The notes beneath the pieces are model-generated. The model saw nothing but the letters and a program-made list of their open reading frames with translations. It had not been told where the DNA came from and did not search any database. DNA of 64,000 bases from Gilliamella sp. ESL0441. GTDB taxonomy: Bacteria > Pseudomonadota > Gammaproteobacteria > Enterobacterales > Orbaceae. The stretch lies in NCBI RefSeq assembly GCF_019469185.1, contig NZ_CP048264.1, positions 2,480,001 to 2,544,000 on the forward strand. The letters are read 5' to 3'. Both the position numbers and the translations under genes were made by a program. Shown here piece after piece: positions 10,417-20,766 of the stretch; within the stretch, counting starts at the first letter, position 1; every line of letters begins with the position of its first letter.

Positions 10417-11445
10417 CTATTTATAGCTTTTATTTGTTTTAGCTTTCACATCCTTCATGGATTGTAAAATACGATGATAATTATCAAGTCTCGATGGTGC
10501 TATTTTTCCTTCTTGTACCGCTTTTTGTAACAAGCACCCTGGCGTATTTAAGTGATTGCAGTCACGGAATTGGCACCCGCCTAAATAATCACCGAACTCT
10601 ATAAAGCCATGAATAACCTGTTCAGGTTCAAGATGCCATAATCCAAATTCACGAATCCCCGGCGAATCAATAATATCGCCACCATTGGGTAAATGATAAA
10701 GCCGTGTAGATGTTGTGGTATGTTGACCAAGACCCGATAATTCAGAGATATCGCCCGTTAAAGCTGATTGTGCCTGTTCAGGCAATAACAGATTAATAAT
10801 GCTTGATTTACCTACACCAGACTGACCAACCAAAATAGACACTTTTCCTTGTAATGCATCTTGCAAAGGGGCCAGCCCTTGTTGATTTTGGCAAGAAACA
10901 AACAATAGCTGATAACCAATATCCCGATAAATTGATAGCTGCTTTTCAATCTCAACACGCTGATCAGGGTTAAGTAAATCAATTTTATTTAACACAATAA
11001 TGGGATGAATATTGGTTGCCTCACAAGCCACTAAATAACGATCAATAATATTCAAGGATAATTCTGGTAAAACTGCTGATATGATAACAATCTGATCAAC
11101 ATTAGCTGCGACAGGTTTTACACCATCATAAAAATCCGGACGTACCAATTCTGAATGTCGAGGGTGTACCGCCTCAATAATACCATTAGTATTGGGTTCC
11201 AAACTCTCTCGCCATATTACTTTATCACCGGTAACCAACGACGGTAAGGTACGGCGAATACTGCAACGATAAATTAGTCCAATATCATCTTCGACGTCAG
11301 CGGATTTACCATAACGACTCACGACGACACCTTCACGCGGCAACGAAAAATTCGACAAGTTGTCATCGTGTCTTGTCTCTAATCGTTGCTGATGTTTAGC
11401 AGCTACACGCCTTTTTTGATTTTGGGATAGTTTATTTTTTGCCAC
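10417..11445 (-). CDS. rsgA: Ribosome small subunit-dependent GTPase RsgA
   Basis: Circularly permuted GTPase that checks late 30S subunit assembly. The start is set at GTG 11445, giving [14 protein letters not shown] as in E. coli RsgA (MSKNKLSKGQ); a TTG eight codons upstream is also open but gives no family match. At 342 residues it has an N-terminal OB fold, then permuted GTPase motifs (NKIDL before GQSGVGKSS), the ornithine-type GLGQHTTT switch segment, and a zinc-binding CX4C...C region ([14 protein letters not shown]). It is divergent from orn, as in E. coli. Confidence 0.95.
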   Translation of the reverse strand: MAKNKLSQNQKRRVAAKHQQRLETRHDDNLSNFSLPREGVVVSRYGKSADVEDDIGLIYRCSIRRTLPSLVTGDKVIWRESLEPNTNGIIEAVHPRHSELVRPDFYDGVKPVAANVDQIVIISAVLPELSLNIIDRYLVACEATNIHPIIVLNKIDLLNPDQRVEIEKQLSIYRDIGYQLLFVSCQNQQGLAPLQDALQGKVSILVGQSGVGKSSIINLLLPEQAQSALTGDISELSGLGQHTTTSTRLYHLPNGGDIIDSPGIREFGLWHLEPEQVIHGFIEFGDYLGGCQFRDCNHLNTPGCLLQKAVQEGKIAPSRLDNYHRILQSMKDVKAKTNKSYK

Positions 11446-11524
11446 AATTAAGAATTTTTTACTATACAATTTGTCAGATATGCTACACTACTCAGCATCA
11501 AAAAGAAAATTTCTACAGCAAATT

Positions 11525-12088
11525 ATGATCACACACACTAAAATTAATAGTAGTAATCTTATTTGGATTGATCTCGAAATGACGGGTCTCGATCCAAAAA
11601 CTGATCGTATCATTGAAATTGCAACCATTGTAACTGATTCTGACCTAAATATTCTTGCTGAAGGTCCAGTTATTGCTGTTCATCAATCAGATGAACAATT
11701 GGCACTCATGGATGAATGGAATCAAAATACCCATGGCAAATCAGGATTAATTGAACGCGTTCGACAAAGTTCTTTCTCAGAACAGCAAGCTGAAGAGATA
11801 ACATTAGCATTTTTACAACAATGGGTACCTGAAAACTGTTCACCAATATGTGGCAATACGATTGGTCAAGATCGTCGTTTTCTTTTTAACTATATGCCGA
11901 AGTTAGAAAAATATTTTCATTATCGTTATTTAGATGTCAGTACTATTAAAGAACTAGCAAAACGTTGGAAACCCGAAATTCTGAAAGGCATTACAAAACA
12001 AGGTACCCATCAAGCACTTGACGATATTCGTGATTCCATTTCAGAACTTGTCTATTATCGTCAGCATTTTTTTAATCTAGATCATTAA
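11525..12088 (+). CDS. orn: Oligoribonuclease
   Basis: DEDDh 3'-5' exoribonuclease that degrades diribonucleotides, the last step of RNA turnover. The start is set at ATG 11525 ([21 protein letters not shown]), giving 187 residues against 181 in E. coli; the frame is open to 11471 but the extra stretch overlaps the rsgA promoter region. DEDDh residues are visible in [21 protein letters not shown] and the HQALDDI motif. The waaA gene follows 5 bp later. Confidence 0.96.
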   Translation: MITHTKINSSNLIWIDLEMTGLDPKTDRIIEIATIVTDSDLNILAEGPVIAVHQSDEQLALMDEWNQNTHGKSGLIERVRQSSFSEQQAEEITLAFLQQWVPENCSPICGNTIGQDRRFLFNYMPKLEKYFHYRYLDVSTIKELAKRWKPEILKGITKQGTHQALDDIRDSISELVYYRQHFFNLDH

Positions 12089-12093
12089 CGTGC

Positions 12094-13365
12094 ATGCAAA
12101 TTATCTATACCCTTTTATTATATCTAATTCAGCCATTTGTTTGGCTAAAACTATTATGGCGCAGTCGTAAAGCGCCAGCCTACCGTCAGCGATGGTTAGA
12201 ACGATATGGTTTTTGCAAAAATAAAGTCAAACCAAATGGTATTTTAGTGCATGCCGTATCCGTAGGTGAAACAATAGCGGCGATTCCGCTAATTAAAGCA
12301 TTGCAACAAAAATATCCACAGTTACCAATCACTGTTACCACCATGACGCCGACAGGTTCTGAGCGAGTAAAAACGTTATTAAAAGACAGTGTCAGTCATG
12401 TTTATCTACCCTATGATCTACCTGGTGCCATAAAACGATTTTTGAAAACCACAAAGCCCAAAATTGTCATTATTATGGAAACTGAACTTTGGCCTAATTT
12501 AATTAGCCAATGTTATAAACAAAAAATTCCTTTAATTATTGCAAATGCCAGATTATCTGAACGATCAGCTGCTCGCTATGGCAAATTAGGTAAAGCGGTC
12601 AAACAACTATTTTCGAAAATTAGTATGGTGGCAGCTCAGAATCAGCATGATGGTGAACGATTTGTTTCACTTGGTTTACCTACAGATCATTTAGCAATTA
12701 CCGGCAGCATCAAGTTTGATATTAACTTATCCAATGAGCAGCGACAGAAAATAAACCAGTTAAAACAACAATGGCAATTAAATAGACCTGTGTTAATTGC
12801 AGCAAGTACCCATAATGGCGAAGATGAAATTATTGTAACTGCATTTAAAAAATTACTGCTTAAACATGCTAATTTATTGTTAATTCTGGTACCACGTCAT
12901 CCTGAACGTTTTAAAACGGTTGAAAAACTCATTAGTGATAATGGTTTTAATTATCTAAAGCGTAGTACAAATCAAATACCTACAGAACAAACTCAAATAG
13001 TTTTGGGCGATACAATGGGCGAACTACTAGAGCTTTATGCGATGGCAGATATCGCTTTTGTTGGTGGCAGCTTAGTAAAACAGGGTGGACATAATCCTTT
13101 AGAGCCTGCACTGCACCGCATTGCTATTATTACCGGTGAATATTTTTTTAATTTCCAAGTGATTTGTGAACAATTGATTGAAGCGCAAGGAATGATTGTT
13201 TGCACAAACTCAGCAGATGATTTATATTCATCAATAGATTGTTTATTAAATGACAATAGTAGCCGAAACCAACTTGGCGAAAATGCCTATCTCGTTTTAA
13301 AACAAAATCAAGGAGCACTAAGTAGACTATTAACAGTCATAAACCACTATCTTTATATCAAATGA
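12094..13365 (+). CDS. waaA: 3-deoxy-D-manno-octulosonic acid (Kdo) transferase
   Basis: Inner-membrane-associated glycosyltransferase adding Kdo residues from CMP-Kdo to lipid IVA, an essential step of lipopolysaccharide core synthesis. The 423 residues match E. coli WaaA (425). It has an N-terminal membrane anchor (MQIIYTLLLYLIQPFVWL), the conserved HAVSVGETIAAIPLI stretch with the catalytic Glu, and the C-terminal FVGGSLVKQGGHNPLEPA motif of GT30 enzymes. It is tightly packed between orn and hemH and probably cotranscribed with both. Confidence 0.95.
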   Translation: MQIIYTLLLYLIQPFVWLKLLWRSRKAPAYRQRWLERYGFCKNKVKPNGILVHAVSVGETIAAIPLIKALQQKYPQLPITVTTMTPTGSERVKTLLKDSVSHVYLPYDLPGAIKRFLKTTKPKIVIIMETELWPNLISQCYKQKIPLIIANARLSERSAARYGKLGKAVKQLFSKISMVAAQNQHDGERFVSLGLPTDHLAITGSIKFDINLSNEQRQKINQLKQQWQLNRPVLIAASTHNGEDEIIVTAFKKLLLKHANLLLILVPRHPERFKTVEKLISDNGFNYLKRSTNQIPTEQTQIVLGDTMGELLELYAMADIAFVGGSLVKQGGHNPLEPALHRIAIITGEYFFNFQVICEQLIEAQGMIVCTNSADDLYSSIDCLLNDNSSRNQLGENAYLVLKQNQGALSRLLTVINHYLYIK

Positions 13366-13374
13366 GGCTTAGCT

Positions 13375-14340
13375 GTGAATAAAAAAAACGGTTTATTATT
13401 AGTTAACTTAGGTACACCAAGCGCAACAACGCCTGAAGCTATAAAACAATATTTAACAGAGTTTTTGCTTGATCGACATGTTGTTGATCTGCCCAGCTTT
13501 ATTTGGTATCCAATTTTAAAATATTTTATTTTACCTAAACGCATTCCGTACATTCTCAAGCATTACCAAAAAATCTGGATAGAGGGTAGTTCCCCCTTGT
13601 TACATTACAGTAAATTGTTACACAAAAAATTGCAGCAACACTTACCCAATATAAAATGTGAGCTTGCCATGACGTATGGTGAACCGAGTCTTCAAGCAGC
13701 CTTAAATAACTTAAAATCCTGTAAGAAAATTACGTTGTTACCCCTATTCCCGCAATATTCTACAACCACAACACTTGCCGTTCTGGATAAAATCAAACAA
13801 TTAAATGATACCAATATTATAAGAAGTAATATTCACTATATTCGAGACTATGCTGATCACCCAAGTTACATTAATGCACTCTATTTACAGATAAAACAGG
13901 CTTTTTTAGAGCAAGGACAACCTGATGTTTTACTCCTTTCTTATCATGGTATGCCTGAACGCTATATTCTTAAACGCCATGATGATTATATCGAGCGATG
14001 TGAACTCACCACCTTATTATTAATTGAAAAGTGTTTAGCGAACGGCGTCACGCTGCCAATACAAATGGCCTATCAATCAAAATTTGGAAAAGGAAAATGG
14101 GTTGAGCCAAACACGAGTGACATACTTAGAAATTTAGCTTTAAATGGCGTGACTCGTGTTCATGTGATGTGCCCAGGATTTTCTGCGGATTGTATTGAAA
14201 CTTGTTATGAAATAGATCAAGAAAATCGAGAAATATTCCTTAATTCAGGAGGAAAACACTTTCATTACATCCCTGCATTAAATGATTCACAACAACATAT
14301 TAATACTATCATCGATCTCATACATCAGACGGAATCTTAA
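13375..14340 (+). CDS. hemH: Ferrochelatase
   Basis: Inserts Fe(II) into protoporphyrin IX, the last step of haem synthesis. The 321 residues match E. coli HemH (320). It starts at GTG 13375 after a GAGG site. N-terminal GLLLVNLGTPSATTPEAIK, the metal-binding SYHGMPERY segment (about residues 189-197) and the C-terminal CPGFSADCIETCYEI motif are typical. It lies 9 bp after waaA; no other haem genes are in the window. Confidence 0.96.
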   Translation: MNKKNGLLLVNLGTPSATTPEAIKQYLTEFLLDRHVVDLPSFIWYPILKYFILPKRIPYILKHYQKIWIEGSSPLLHYSKLLHKKLQQHLPNIKCELAMTYGEPSLQAALNNLKSCKKITLLPLFPQYSTTTTLAVLDKIKQLNDTNIIRSNIHYIRDYADHPSYINALYLQIKQAFLEQGQPDVLLLSYHGMPERYILKRHDDYIERCELTTLLLIEKCLANGVTLPIQMAYQSKFGKGKWVEPNTSDILRNLALNGVTRVHVMCPGFSADCIETCYEIDQENREIFLNSGGKHFHYIPALNDSQQHINTIIDLIHQTES

Positions 14341-14547
14341 GAACCGATCCGACTTTTTTTTCGATTAATTTGATTTAAAATAAGATTAAAACTATATTTG
14401 CAAGTGAAATGTTAAATTTAACACATCATTGTACATTTATTACAATTAAAATGGACAATTATGAATACTTATCGATATGCTTTGTTACTTTACCTTGATC
14501 AATGAGCAGATAAGTGTTCAAAATAGGCGCACAAAGGAGAATAATAG

Positions 14548-15879
14548 ATGAAAATAATCATTATTGGAGCTCAAGCAGCTGGGGCGAGTGCTGCAGCTAA
14601 AGCCAAAAGAATAAACCCTAATGCAACAATTCGTATCTATGAAAAATCGGATATTGTTTCATTCGGTGCGTGTGGCTTACCTTATTATATTGGCAATCAT
14701 TTTACTGATGCTAATGAAATGATATCCCGAACACCTGAACAATTTCAAAAAGATGGTATTGAAATAAAAACACGACATGAAGTGATATCTGTTGATGTTA
14801 AACAAAAAAAATTACTTATTAAAGATTTAAGTAACGGTGAAAACATTGAAGATAGCTATGACAAATTGCTATTTGCTGTAGGTGCAAGTCCAATTATTCC
14901 AACACTGGCGAATGATCAGCTGGAAAATATTTTTACGTTACGCAATCTTTATGATGGATTAGCAATCAAAGAAGCGCTGTCAAAACCGGAATGCAAAAAT
15001 ATTATTATTGTTGGAGCTGGTTATATTGGATTGGAAATAGCCGAATCACTGGCTGCATTAAAAAAGAAAGTAAAATTAATTCAATTAGATAATCGAGTCT
15101 TAGTCGAAGCATTTGATGAGCAACTCACTGACATTATTCAGGAAAATCTTGAGCAACATTGTGACTTACATCTACAAGAAAGTGTCCAAGGTTTTGTTGG
15201 TCAAGATAAAGTGACGCAGGTTATTACAAATAAAGGACAATATCCTGCCGATCTTGTCATTATCGCTACCGGCGTTAGACCAAATAGTCAAATCTACAAA
15301 AACATTGGCATTAATACCCTAAATAATGGTGCCATTATTACCGATGATTTAGGTAGAACAAATATCACTGATATTTATGCCGCTGGAGATTGTGCCACGC
15401 TGTTCCATAAAGTCAGCCAAACTAAAGTCTATATTCCATTAGCAACTGGCGCAAACAAATTGGGGAAAATTGTAGGTGAAAACATTGCAGGTGGCAATTG
15501 TCAATTTCCTGGTACGTTAGGCACATCAGCGCTCAGAGTTTTTAATATTGAAGCAGGACGAACAGGAATAACTGAAAATGAAGCCATCAAATTAGGTATC
15601 CCCTATAAAACGGTTTTAGTAAACGACAAAAACCACAGTAATTATGTCGAAGGTCAATCACCCGTTACGGCTAAACTTATTTATCATGCTGAAACACGCA
15701 AGATTTTAGGGGGGCAATTAGTCGGCGGCAGTGGTTCTGCACTGAGAATAAATGTATTAGCAACAGCAATATGGTCACAAATGAAGATTGACGAACTTAC
15801 AATGTTAGATTTTCTGTATGCACCACCTTTTTCACGGCCTTGGGATATTTTAAATATTGCAGGTTCCATTGCCAAATAG
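14548..15879 (+). CDS. CoA-disulfide reductase / NADH oxidase family flavoprotein
   Basis: FAD- and NAD(P)H-dependent pyridine nucleotide-disulfide oxidoreductase with a single redox-active cysteine. FAD-binding GAQAAGASAAAKAK opens the protein, the SFGACGLPYY motif puts the redox Cys at residue 42, a second Rossmann motif GAGYIGLE lies at about residues 157-164, and AAGDCATL binds FAD near residue 279. The 443 residues suit the CoADR, NADH peroxidase and water-forming NADH oxidase branch; sequence alone does not say which. AAAGGAG precedes the ATG. The next gene downstream, after 183 bp, is a cystine-type symporter, which favours a disulfide-reduction role. Confidence 0.8.
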   Translation: MKIIIIGAQAAGASAAAKAKRINPNATIRIYEKSDIVSFGACGLPYYIGNHFTDANEMISRTPEQFQKDGIEIKTRHEVISVDVKQKKLLIKDLSNGENIEDSYDKLLFAVGASPIIPTLANDQLENIFTLRNLYDGLAIKEALSKPECKNIIIVGAGYIGLEIAESLAALKKKVKLIQLDNRVLVEAFDEQLTDIIQENLEQHCDLHLQESVQGFVGQDKVTQVITNKGQYPADLVIIATGVRPNSQIYKNIGINTLNNGAIITDDLGRTNITDIYAAGDCATLFHKVSQTKVYIPLATGANKLGKIVGENIAGGNCQFPGTLGTSALRVFNIEAGRTGITENEAIKLGIPYKTVLVNDKNHSNYVEGQSPVTAKLIYHAETRKILGGQLVGGSGSALRINVLATAIWSQMKIDELTMLDFLYAPPFSRPWDILNIAGSIAK

Positions 15880-16062
15880 AGATGATGAAAAGGGTGTTTA
15901 CTAATCACTCAAAAATAGTCAATAAAAAATTAAATTTGTTAATCAATTGCTTCAGTATTAAAACAAACTTTTAAAGCACTTAACAAATTGATTAATAGAT
16001 AAAATTAAAGCATTATTGATAATTATTTAATTATATACCCCCTAAAAGGGCGAGGATCGATT

Positions 16063-17484
16063 ATGTCAGATGCCATTTTTCACGGGATTTTTTTTGAAAA
16101 ATTCCTATCCATTACTCATTACCAAACATTAATTGGTCTTGGGCTATTACTTATTTGTTTTTTTGTCATAATGAAACCATTACAAGACAAAAAAGTTAAT
16201 TTTTCAATTCGCATGTTAGTTGGCTTGATACTTGGGGCAGTTCTTGGTCTGGGAATCCAATGGTCGGCAGGTTTTCCTAAAAGTTCGACGGTTTGGATGC
16301 AAGAGATTGCAACATGGTATGGTCTTTTTGGGCGTGCCTTTATTGCCTTTATACGTATGCTAGTGATTCCACTGGTATTTGTCTCAATAGTTAAAGTTAT
16401 TATTGATTTTTCGGGAAAAAAGAATTTACCTCAAATTGCATTCCGTGGAATTTTTTGGTTACTTTTTACAACAGCAATCGCTTGTATAGTCGGCATTGTT
16501 TTAGCTAACGTTTTTGAACTCGGTGAAATAAGCTCAACATCATTACACCAAGCTCAAGCTAAACATTATACCAATATTATTGATACCTTCGTTAATCTGA
16601 TTCCTAGCAATATTATCGGTGCCATGGCAAAAGAAAATATTGTAGGATTAGTTATCTTTTCAGCATTAATGGGGCTTGCCGCCAATAGAATGGAAAAGAA
16701 AAACCCTCAACCAATTGCCTTGTTTAAAACATTTATTGAAGCGCTATATAAAATTGTTATGTCAATTGCAATGACCGTAATTAAATATATGCCGTATGCC
16801 GTCATTGCGTTACTCGCCCGTACAATTATATCTAATGGTATTCCTGCAATTGTTGAAGTATCAAGTTTTGTTGCAGCGGTTTATATTGCAACTCTCGTTA
16901 TGCTTGTTGTACATGTATTAATTGTCTTAATTCATGGTATTTCACCAGTAATGTTTATCAAAAAAGCATTAGGAACATGGCTATTAGCTTTCACTAGCCG
17001 CTCGTCAGTGGGTACCTTACCGATGACTATTTCAACATTAACCGTCAGAATGGGCGTCAACACCGGTACAGCAAACTTAGTTGGCTCACTTGGCAGCACC
17101 ATGGGTATGAATGGTTGTGCTGGATTTTTTCCTGCGTTATTAGCGGTAATGGTCGCCCATATGGTTGGGATAGATACCAATATTCAATTTTATATTATGC
17201 TTGTGATAGTCGTGGTCATAGGATCAATAGGAATCGCAGGTATTCCAGGAACAGCAACCGTTGCTGCGACGGTGGTTTTATCTGGCATGGGAATGGTTGA
17301 ATACTTCCCATTAATTGGTATGGTACTCGCTGTCGATCCAATTATTGATATGGCTCGAACTTTAGCTAACGTATCGGGTGCAATGACCGCAGCGGTTGCC
17401 ACAGATCGTGAAGTAGGATTGATGAATATGAATGTCTTTAACGATCCGAATCTCACTCTGGATAATGACAACACCGAAGCTTAA
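16063..17484 (+). CDS. Cation symporter of the dicarboxylate/amino acid family, TcyP-like cystine carrier
   Basis: DAACS-family secondary transporter of 473 residues with about eight to nine membrane helices and re-entrant loops. The C-terminal half (FTSRSSVGTLPMTI, MNGCAGFFPALLAVM, DPIIDMARTLANVSGAMTAA) resembles E. coli TcyP (YdjN), a cystine carrier; the substrate is inferred from this likeness. It starts with MSDAIFHG after an AGGGCGAGGA site. Together with the upstream disulfide reductase it could form a cystine import and reduction pair. A convergent terminator shared with galU follows. Confidence 0.72.
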   Translation: MSDAIFHGIFFEKFLSITHYQTLIGLGLLLICFFVIMKPLQDKKVNFSIRMLVGLILGAVLGLGIQWSAGFPKSSTVWMQEIATWYGLFGRAFIAFIRMLVIPLVFVSIVKVIIDFSGKKNLPQIAFRGIFWLLFTTAIACIVGIVLANVFELGEISSTSLHQAQAKHYTNIIDTFVNLIPSNIIGAMAKENIVGLVIFSALMGLAANRMEKKNPQPIALFKTFIEALYKIVMSIAMTVIKYMPYAVIALLARTIISNGIPAIVEVSSFVAAVYIATLVMLVVHVLIVLIHGISPVMFIKKALGTWLLAFTSRSSVGTLPMTISTLTVRMGVNTGTANLVGSLGSTMGMNGCAGFFPALLAVMVAHMVGIDTNIQFYIMLVIVVVIGSIGIAGIPGTATVAATVVLSGMGMVEYFPLIGMVLAVDPIIDMARTLANVSGAMTAAVATDREVGLMNMNVFNDPNLTLDNDNTEA

Positions 17485-17509
17485 GTAACAACAATATATA
17501 TTCAATGAT

Positions 17510-17537
17510 AAAAAGGACGCAATTAAGCGTCCTTTTT
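17510..17537. terminator. Bidirectional terminator between symporter gene and galU
   Basis: AAAAAGGACGC pairs with GCGTCCTTTTT over a six-base AATTAA loop, with A and T tracts on both sides. It serves both convergent genes. Confidence 0.9.
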
Positions 17538-17562
17538 AGGTTAATAAAACAACTTAAACCAA

Positions 17563-18477
17563 TTAAAGTGTTTTCAACCAATCAGAAACATCTTTACCTA
17601 ATGTTTTATGACGCATAGCATATTGAACAAAAGTCTGTACATATCCAAGTTTATTGCCACAGTCATGACTTTGTCCTTTAATACAATAGGCATCAACCGG
17701 CTCTTCTTCAAGTAACATTGCAATAGCATCGGTCAATTGAATTTCACCGCCAGCACCTAATGGCGTTTTAGCAAGTAATGGCCAAATTTTCTCAGATAAT
17801 ACATAACGCCCTACCACGGATTGATTTGAGGGCGCATCCTCAACCGACGGTTTTTCGACCACACTATACATTTGTACTACATTTCCTGCTGACAGCTCCT
17901 CTCCACGGCAATCAACAATACCATATGAAGAAACTAATTCTTTAGGCACAGGTTCAACCATAATTTGACTATGTTTAGATTCTTGGTAATTATGAATCAT
18001 GGCTGCCAAATTGTCACAAGTCAAATCACTTTCATATTCATCAATAATCACATCTGGTAATACCACAGCAAAAGGTTCATCACCCACTAAAGGATAGGCA
18101 CATAAAACTGCGTGACCAAGCCCTTTGGCTAAACCTTGACGAACACTTGTAATTGTTACATGTTTAGGAAGTATACTTTGTACTTCTTGCAACAATTGAC
18201 GCTTCACTCGTGCTTCTAACATCGCTTCCAATTCAAAGCTGGTATCAAAATGGTTTTCAATTGAATTTTTTGATGAGTGTGTGACAAAAATAATTTCAGT
18301 GATACCTGCTGCAATACACTCTTTAACGACATATTGAATAAGCGGTTTATCGACAACTGGCAACATTTCTTTAGGAATTGCTTTCGTTGCTGGTAACATG
18401 CGAGTTCCTAGACCAGCAACAGGGATAACCGCTTTTTTTACTTTACCCTTTAGGGAATTTTCAAAATTAAATGACAT
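17563..18477 (-). CDS. galU: UTP-glucose-1-phosphate uridylyltransferase
   Basis: Makes UDP-glucose from UTP and glucose 1-phosphate for cell-envelope sugars. The start is set at ATG 18477 because AAGGA lies six bases before it; an ATG two codons upstream abuts that site. The 304 residues are close to E. coli GalU (302) with the nucleotide-binding signature [19 protein letters not shown] at about residues 18-36 and the sugar-binding GLGHAVLCA and ILSD-equivalent LPDVIIDEY segments. It follows the DUF2569-like gene by 18 bp. Confidence 0.97.
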   Translation of the reverse strand: MSFNFENSLKGKVKKAVIPVAGLGTRMLPATKAIPKEMLPVVDKPLIQYVVKECIAAGITEIIFVTHSSKNSIENHFDTSFELEAMLEARVKRQLLQEVQSILPKHVTITSVRQGLAKGLGHAVLCAYPLVGDEPFAVVLPDVIIDEYESDLTCDNLAAMIHNYQESKHSQIMVEPVPKELVSSYGIVDCRGEELSAGNVVQMYSVVEKPSVEDAPSNQSVVGRYVLSEKIWPLLAKTPLGAGGEIQLTDAIAMLLEEEPVDAYCIKGQSHDCGNKLGYVQTFVQYAMRHKTLGKDVSDWLKTL

Positions 18478-18495
18478 AATCATTCCTTAAAAAAT

Positions 18496-19059
18496 TTAAC
18501 GGCTAATACTATCATAATTTGCATCCGTTGGACGACCATTAATAAAGGTATTTTTAACTCTTTCAGACTTTAACATATAAGGTATCCAAATACCTGCATG
18601 AATTAATGCTCTAAATAGATCTTTTAGATCACTAGATCCAAAAAATTGAGCTAATAGTTTTTGGTATAAAATTTGATCGAATACTATAATAATAATATTG
18701 AAAATCTCTAAAAAAATAAATGTGTTAACAAATTTATAATCTTTTTTGAAAAATAAGTAAGTTAGATAGATATTTACAATAATTAACAGCGTATTCCCAA
18801 TTAGTTCAAATAAAAACAATTTATCAATATACGGAATATAATAATCTGAATTTATATTAATAAATTCCTCCAGAGTACCACTAAAAAACATCATATCTAA
18901 TAAATCATAAATTTGACGACCAACCAAAAAAAAAGTTACAAACAAACCTATAGCGACTACAATTAACCAGCCACCTAATCCTTCCAATTTTTTTGTATTT
19001 GTATTTGTATTTGTATTTGTATTTGTATTTGTATTTGTATTTGTATTTGTATTTGTCAT
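18496..19059 (-). CDS. DUF2569-like membrane protein with N-terminal Asn-Thr repeat
   Basis: Predicted 187-residue inner membrane protein. After Met-Thr come ten Asn-Thr dipeptides encoded by a hexanucleotide repeat, then KKLEGLGGWLIVVAIGL, a start typical of DUF2569 proteins, and four hydrophobic helices. No function is known for the family. The gene is especially AT-rich with long Ile/Phe/Leu runs. It sits 18 bp before galU but has no functional link I can see. The repeat lies fully inside the frame, so unit loss or gain changes length without a frameshift. Confidence 0.6.
   Translation of the reverse strand: MTNTNTNTNTNTNTNTNTNTNTKKLEGLGGWLIVVAIGLFVTFFLVGRQIYDLLDMMFFSGTLEEFININSDYYIPYIDKLFLFELIGNTLLIIVNIYLTYLFFKKDYKFVNTFIFLEIFNIIIIVFDQILYQKLLAQFFGSSDLKDLFRALIHAGIWIPYMLKSERVKNTFINGRPTDANYDSISR
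18992..19056. repeat. Hexanucleotide microsatellite, about 10.8 units of TTTGTA
   Basis: An uninterrupted tandem array of the hexamer TTTGTA (plus strand; ACAAAT in coding sense) begins next to the start codon of the DUF2569-like gene. All copies are identical. Such tracts are prone to slipped-strand length change. Confidence 0.98.
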
Positions 19060-19179
19060 TGTATTAGCCTATCCCAAATTAATAAATTGTTTTTGCGAAA
19101 ATATTCATTTCAAACTGAGAAAAAATCTAAGATCCAACGTAATATGAATCACTGAATATTGTTAAATGTTATCCTGATT

Positions 19180-19216
19180 AAAGGCACAGCTCGTCAACTT
19201 GACGAACTATGCCTTT
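19180..19216 (-). terminator. Long inverted repeat after entericidin-like gene
   Basis: An 18-bp stem (19180-19197 with 19199-19216) pairs with two G-U type mismatches, starting AAAGGCA and ending TGCCTTT. It lies 70 bp downstream of the small lipoprotein gene and 120 bp upstream of the DUF2569-like start, so it likely separates the two transcripts. The T tract on the minus strand is short. Confidence 0.5.
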
Positions 19217-19287
19217 ATCAAAAAATAGATTAATTTTTGAAGTAAATGTAGATAATAAATTAGTTATATTTCGACTCAACGCTCCAT

Positions 19288-19437
19288 TTATAATTTATCA
19301 CTTACTTCATCAGCCGTATGAGTAATTGCTTTACCACCAGATTGAACATCTTTACCCACACCACTGACCGTATTACAACCCACAACAAATGTTGCCATAA
19401 CTAACCCTAGCATTAACATTAACATTTTTCGGAACAT
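19288..19437 (-). CDS. Entericidin A/B family small lipoprotein
   Basis: A 49-residue reading frame on the minus strand, preceded by AGAGGAG at good spacing. It encodes a short signal peptide ending in a lipobox (VVGC), so Cys21 would be lipidated, followed by NTVSGVGKDVQSGGKAITHTA, the conserved pattern of the EcnA/EcnB entericidins, small stress-responsive lipoproteins. Only one member is present rather than the antidote-toxin pair, so it need not be toxic; the family is widespread as a single copy. It lies between tyrB and the DUF2569-like gene. Confidence 0.85.
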   Translation of the reverse strand: MFRKMLMLMLGLVMATFVVGCNTVSGVGKDVQSGGKAITHTADEVSDKL

Positions 19438-19466
19438 ATTAAATACTCCTCTTATTAATTACATGG

Positions 19467-20660
19467 TTATTTTAATGTAGCAAACGCTTCCGCTACTCGA
19501 TGGATATTATGGTGATTTAAACCCGCCACACACATCCGTCCACTGCCCACCAAATAAACAGCAAAGTTATTTTTTAAATGTGCGACTTGTTCTTGAGAAA
19601 ACCCAGTATAACTAAACATGCCTTGCTGTTTGATTAAATAATCAAAATTACTTTCAGGTACTGCCTTATTCAATAATTCTACTAGTTTAGTTCGCATTGA
19701 GATAATACGTTCACGCATTACTGTAACTTCGTCAACCCATTGGGCTTTGAGTTCAACATTATTCAAAACATGACTAACAATATGAGCACCATAGGCCGCA
19801 GGACTTGAATAATTTCGACGTACGGTTGCTTGAAGCTGACCAAGTACACGATTTGCCACTTCACTGTTATCACATAAAACGGATAAACCACCCACCCTTT
19901 CACCATATAACGAAAATGTTTTTGAAAAAGAGTTACACACAAAACCACATATTCCTAACTCTGCCACTCGTCTAATTGCATATGCATCATCTTCGATACT
20001 CTTACCAAATCCCTGATAAGCAATATCCATGAAGGGAATAAGATCGCGTGTTTTTAATATATCAATAACCTGATCCCACTGTGCATGTGTTAAATCGGCA
20101 CCGGTTGGATTATGACAACAAGGGTGTAGCAAAACGATAGTTTTAGCCGGTAATTGATGTAGTGTCTCAAGCATTGCATCAAACTTAACACCACAAGTTT
20201 GTGAATCAAAATACGGATATTTATTTACCTTAAATCCAGCACCATGAAAAATGTCTATATGATTTTCCCATGTTGGATCACTGACCCAAACTTCTGATTT
20301 CGGAAAATAGCGAAACAAAAAATCAGCACCTATTTTTAATGCACCTGAACCACCTAAAGTTTGAATGGTTGCAATGCGTTTATCTTTAAACGCGCTGTGT
20401 GCTTCACCAAATAGCAAACATTGAATAGCTCGACAATACTCAGGTAATCCACTCATCGGTAAATAAAGTGATGCAGTTTTATCATTCTGATAGATAAAAT
20501 CACGTACAGCTTTTACACATGCTAATTGAGGTACAATACTGTTTTCATCATAATAATAACCGATACTTAAATTTGTTTTATTCATCCGGTTATCCTGATT
20601 AAACTCAGCAACTAATGATAAAATAGGATCCCCTGCGTACGACTCAACTTTTTCAAACAT
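19467..20660 (-). CDS. tyrB: Aromatic-amino-acid aminotransferase TyrB
   Basis: Pyridoxal-phosphate aminotransferase acting on tyrosine, phenylalanine, aspartate and leucine. The 397 residues equal E. coli TyrB, with near-identical stretches such as [33 protein letters not shown] and the PLP-lysine motif [16 protein letters not shown] (Lys near residue 247). It is distinct from the AspC paralogue at 42 kb: TyrB-type residues here match TyrB rather than AspC. A TyrR-box-like sequence lies 130 bp upstream. Confidence 0.94.
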   Translation of the reverse strand: MFEKVESYAGDPILSLVAEFNQDNRMNKTNLSIGYYYDENSIVPQLACVKAVRDFIYQNDKTASLYLPMSGLPEYCRAIQCLLFGEAHSAFKDKRIATIQTLGGSGALKIGADFLFRYFPKSEVWVSDPTWENHIDIFHGAGFKVNKYPYFDSQTCGVKFDAMLETLHQLPAKTIVLLHPCCHNPTGADLTHAQWDQVIDILKTRDLIPFMDIAYQGFGKSIEDDAYAIRRVAELGICGFVCNSFSKTFSLYGERVGGLSVLCDNSEVANRVLGQLQATVRRNYSSPAAYGAHIVSHVLNNVELKAQWVDEVTVMRERIISMRTKLVELLNKAVPESNFDYLIKQQGMFSYTGFSQEQVAHLKNNFAVYLVGSGRMCVAGLNHHNIHRVAEAFATLK

Positions 20661-20766
20661 ATTTGCAACCTAATTACACGGCAACTAATAATAAATAATT
20701 GTAGATTATTGCATCAACTCCATCGGCAATCAATCATTAAATAGAAGTTTACACGTTCTGGATATG

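Noticed and set aside
18992..19056. Hexamer tract as a CRISPR-like or phase-variable frameshift repeat
   Set aside because: Units are six bases with no spacers, so it is a microsatellite, and length change keeps the reading frame.
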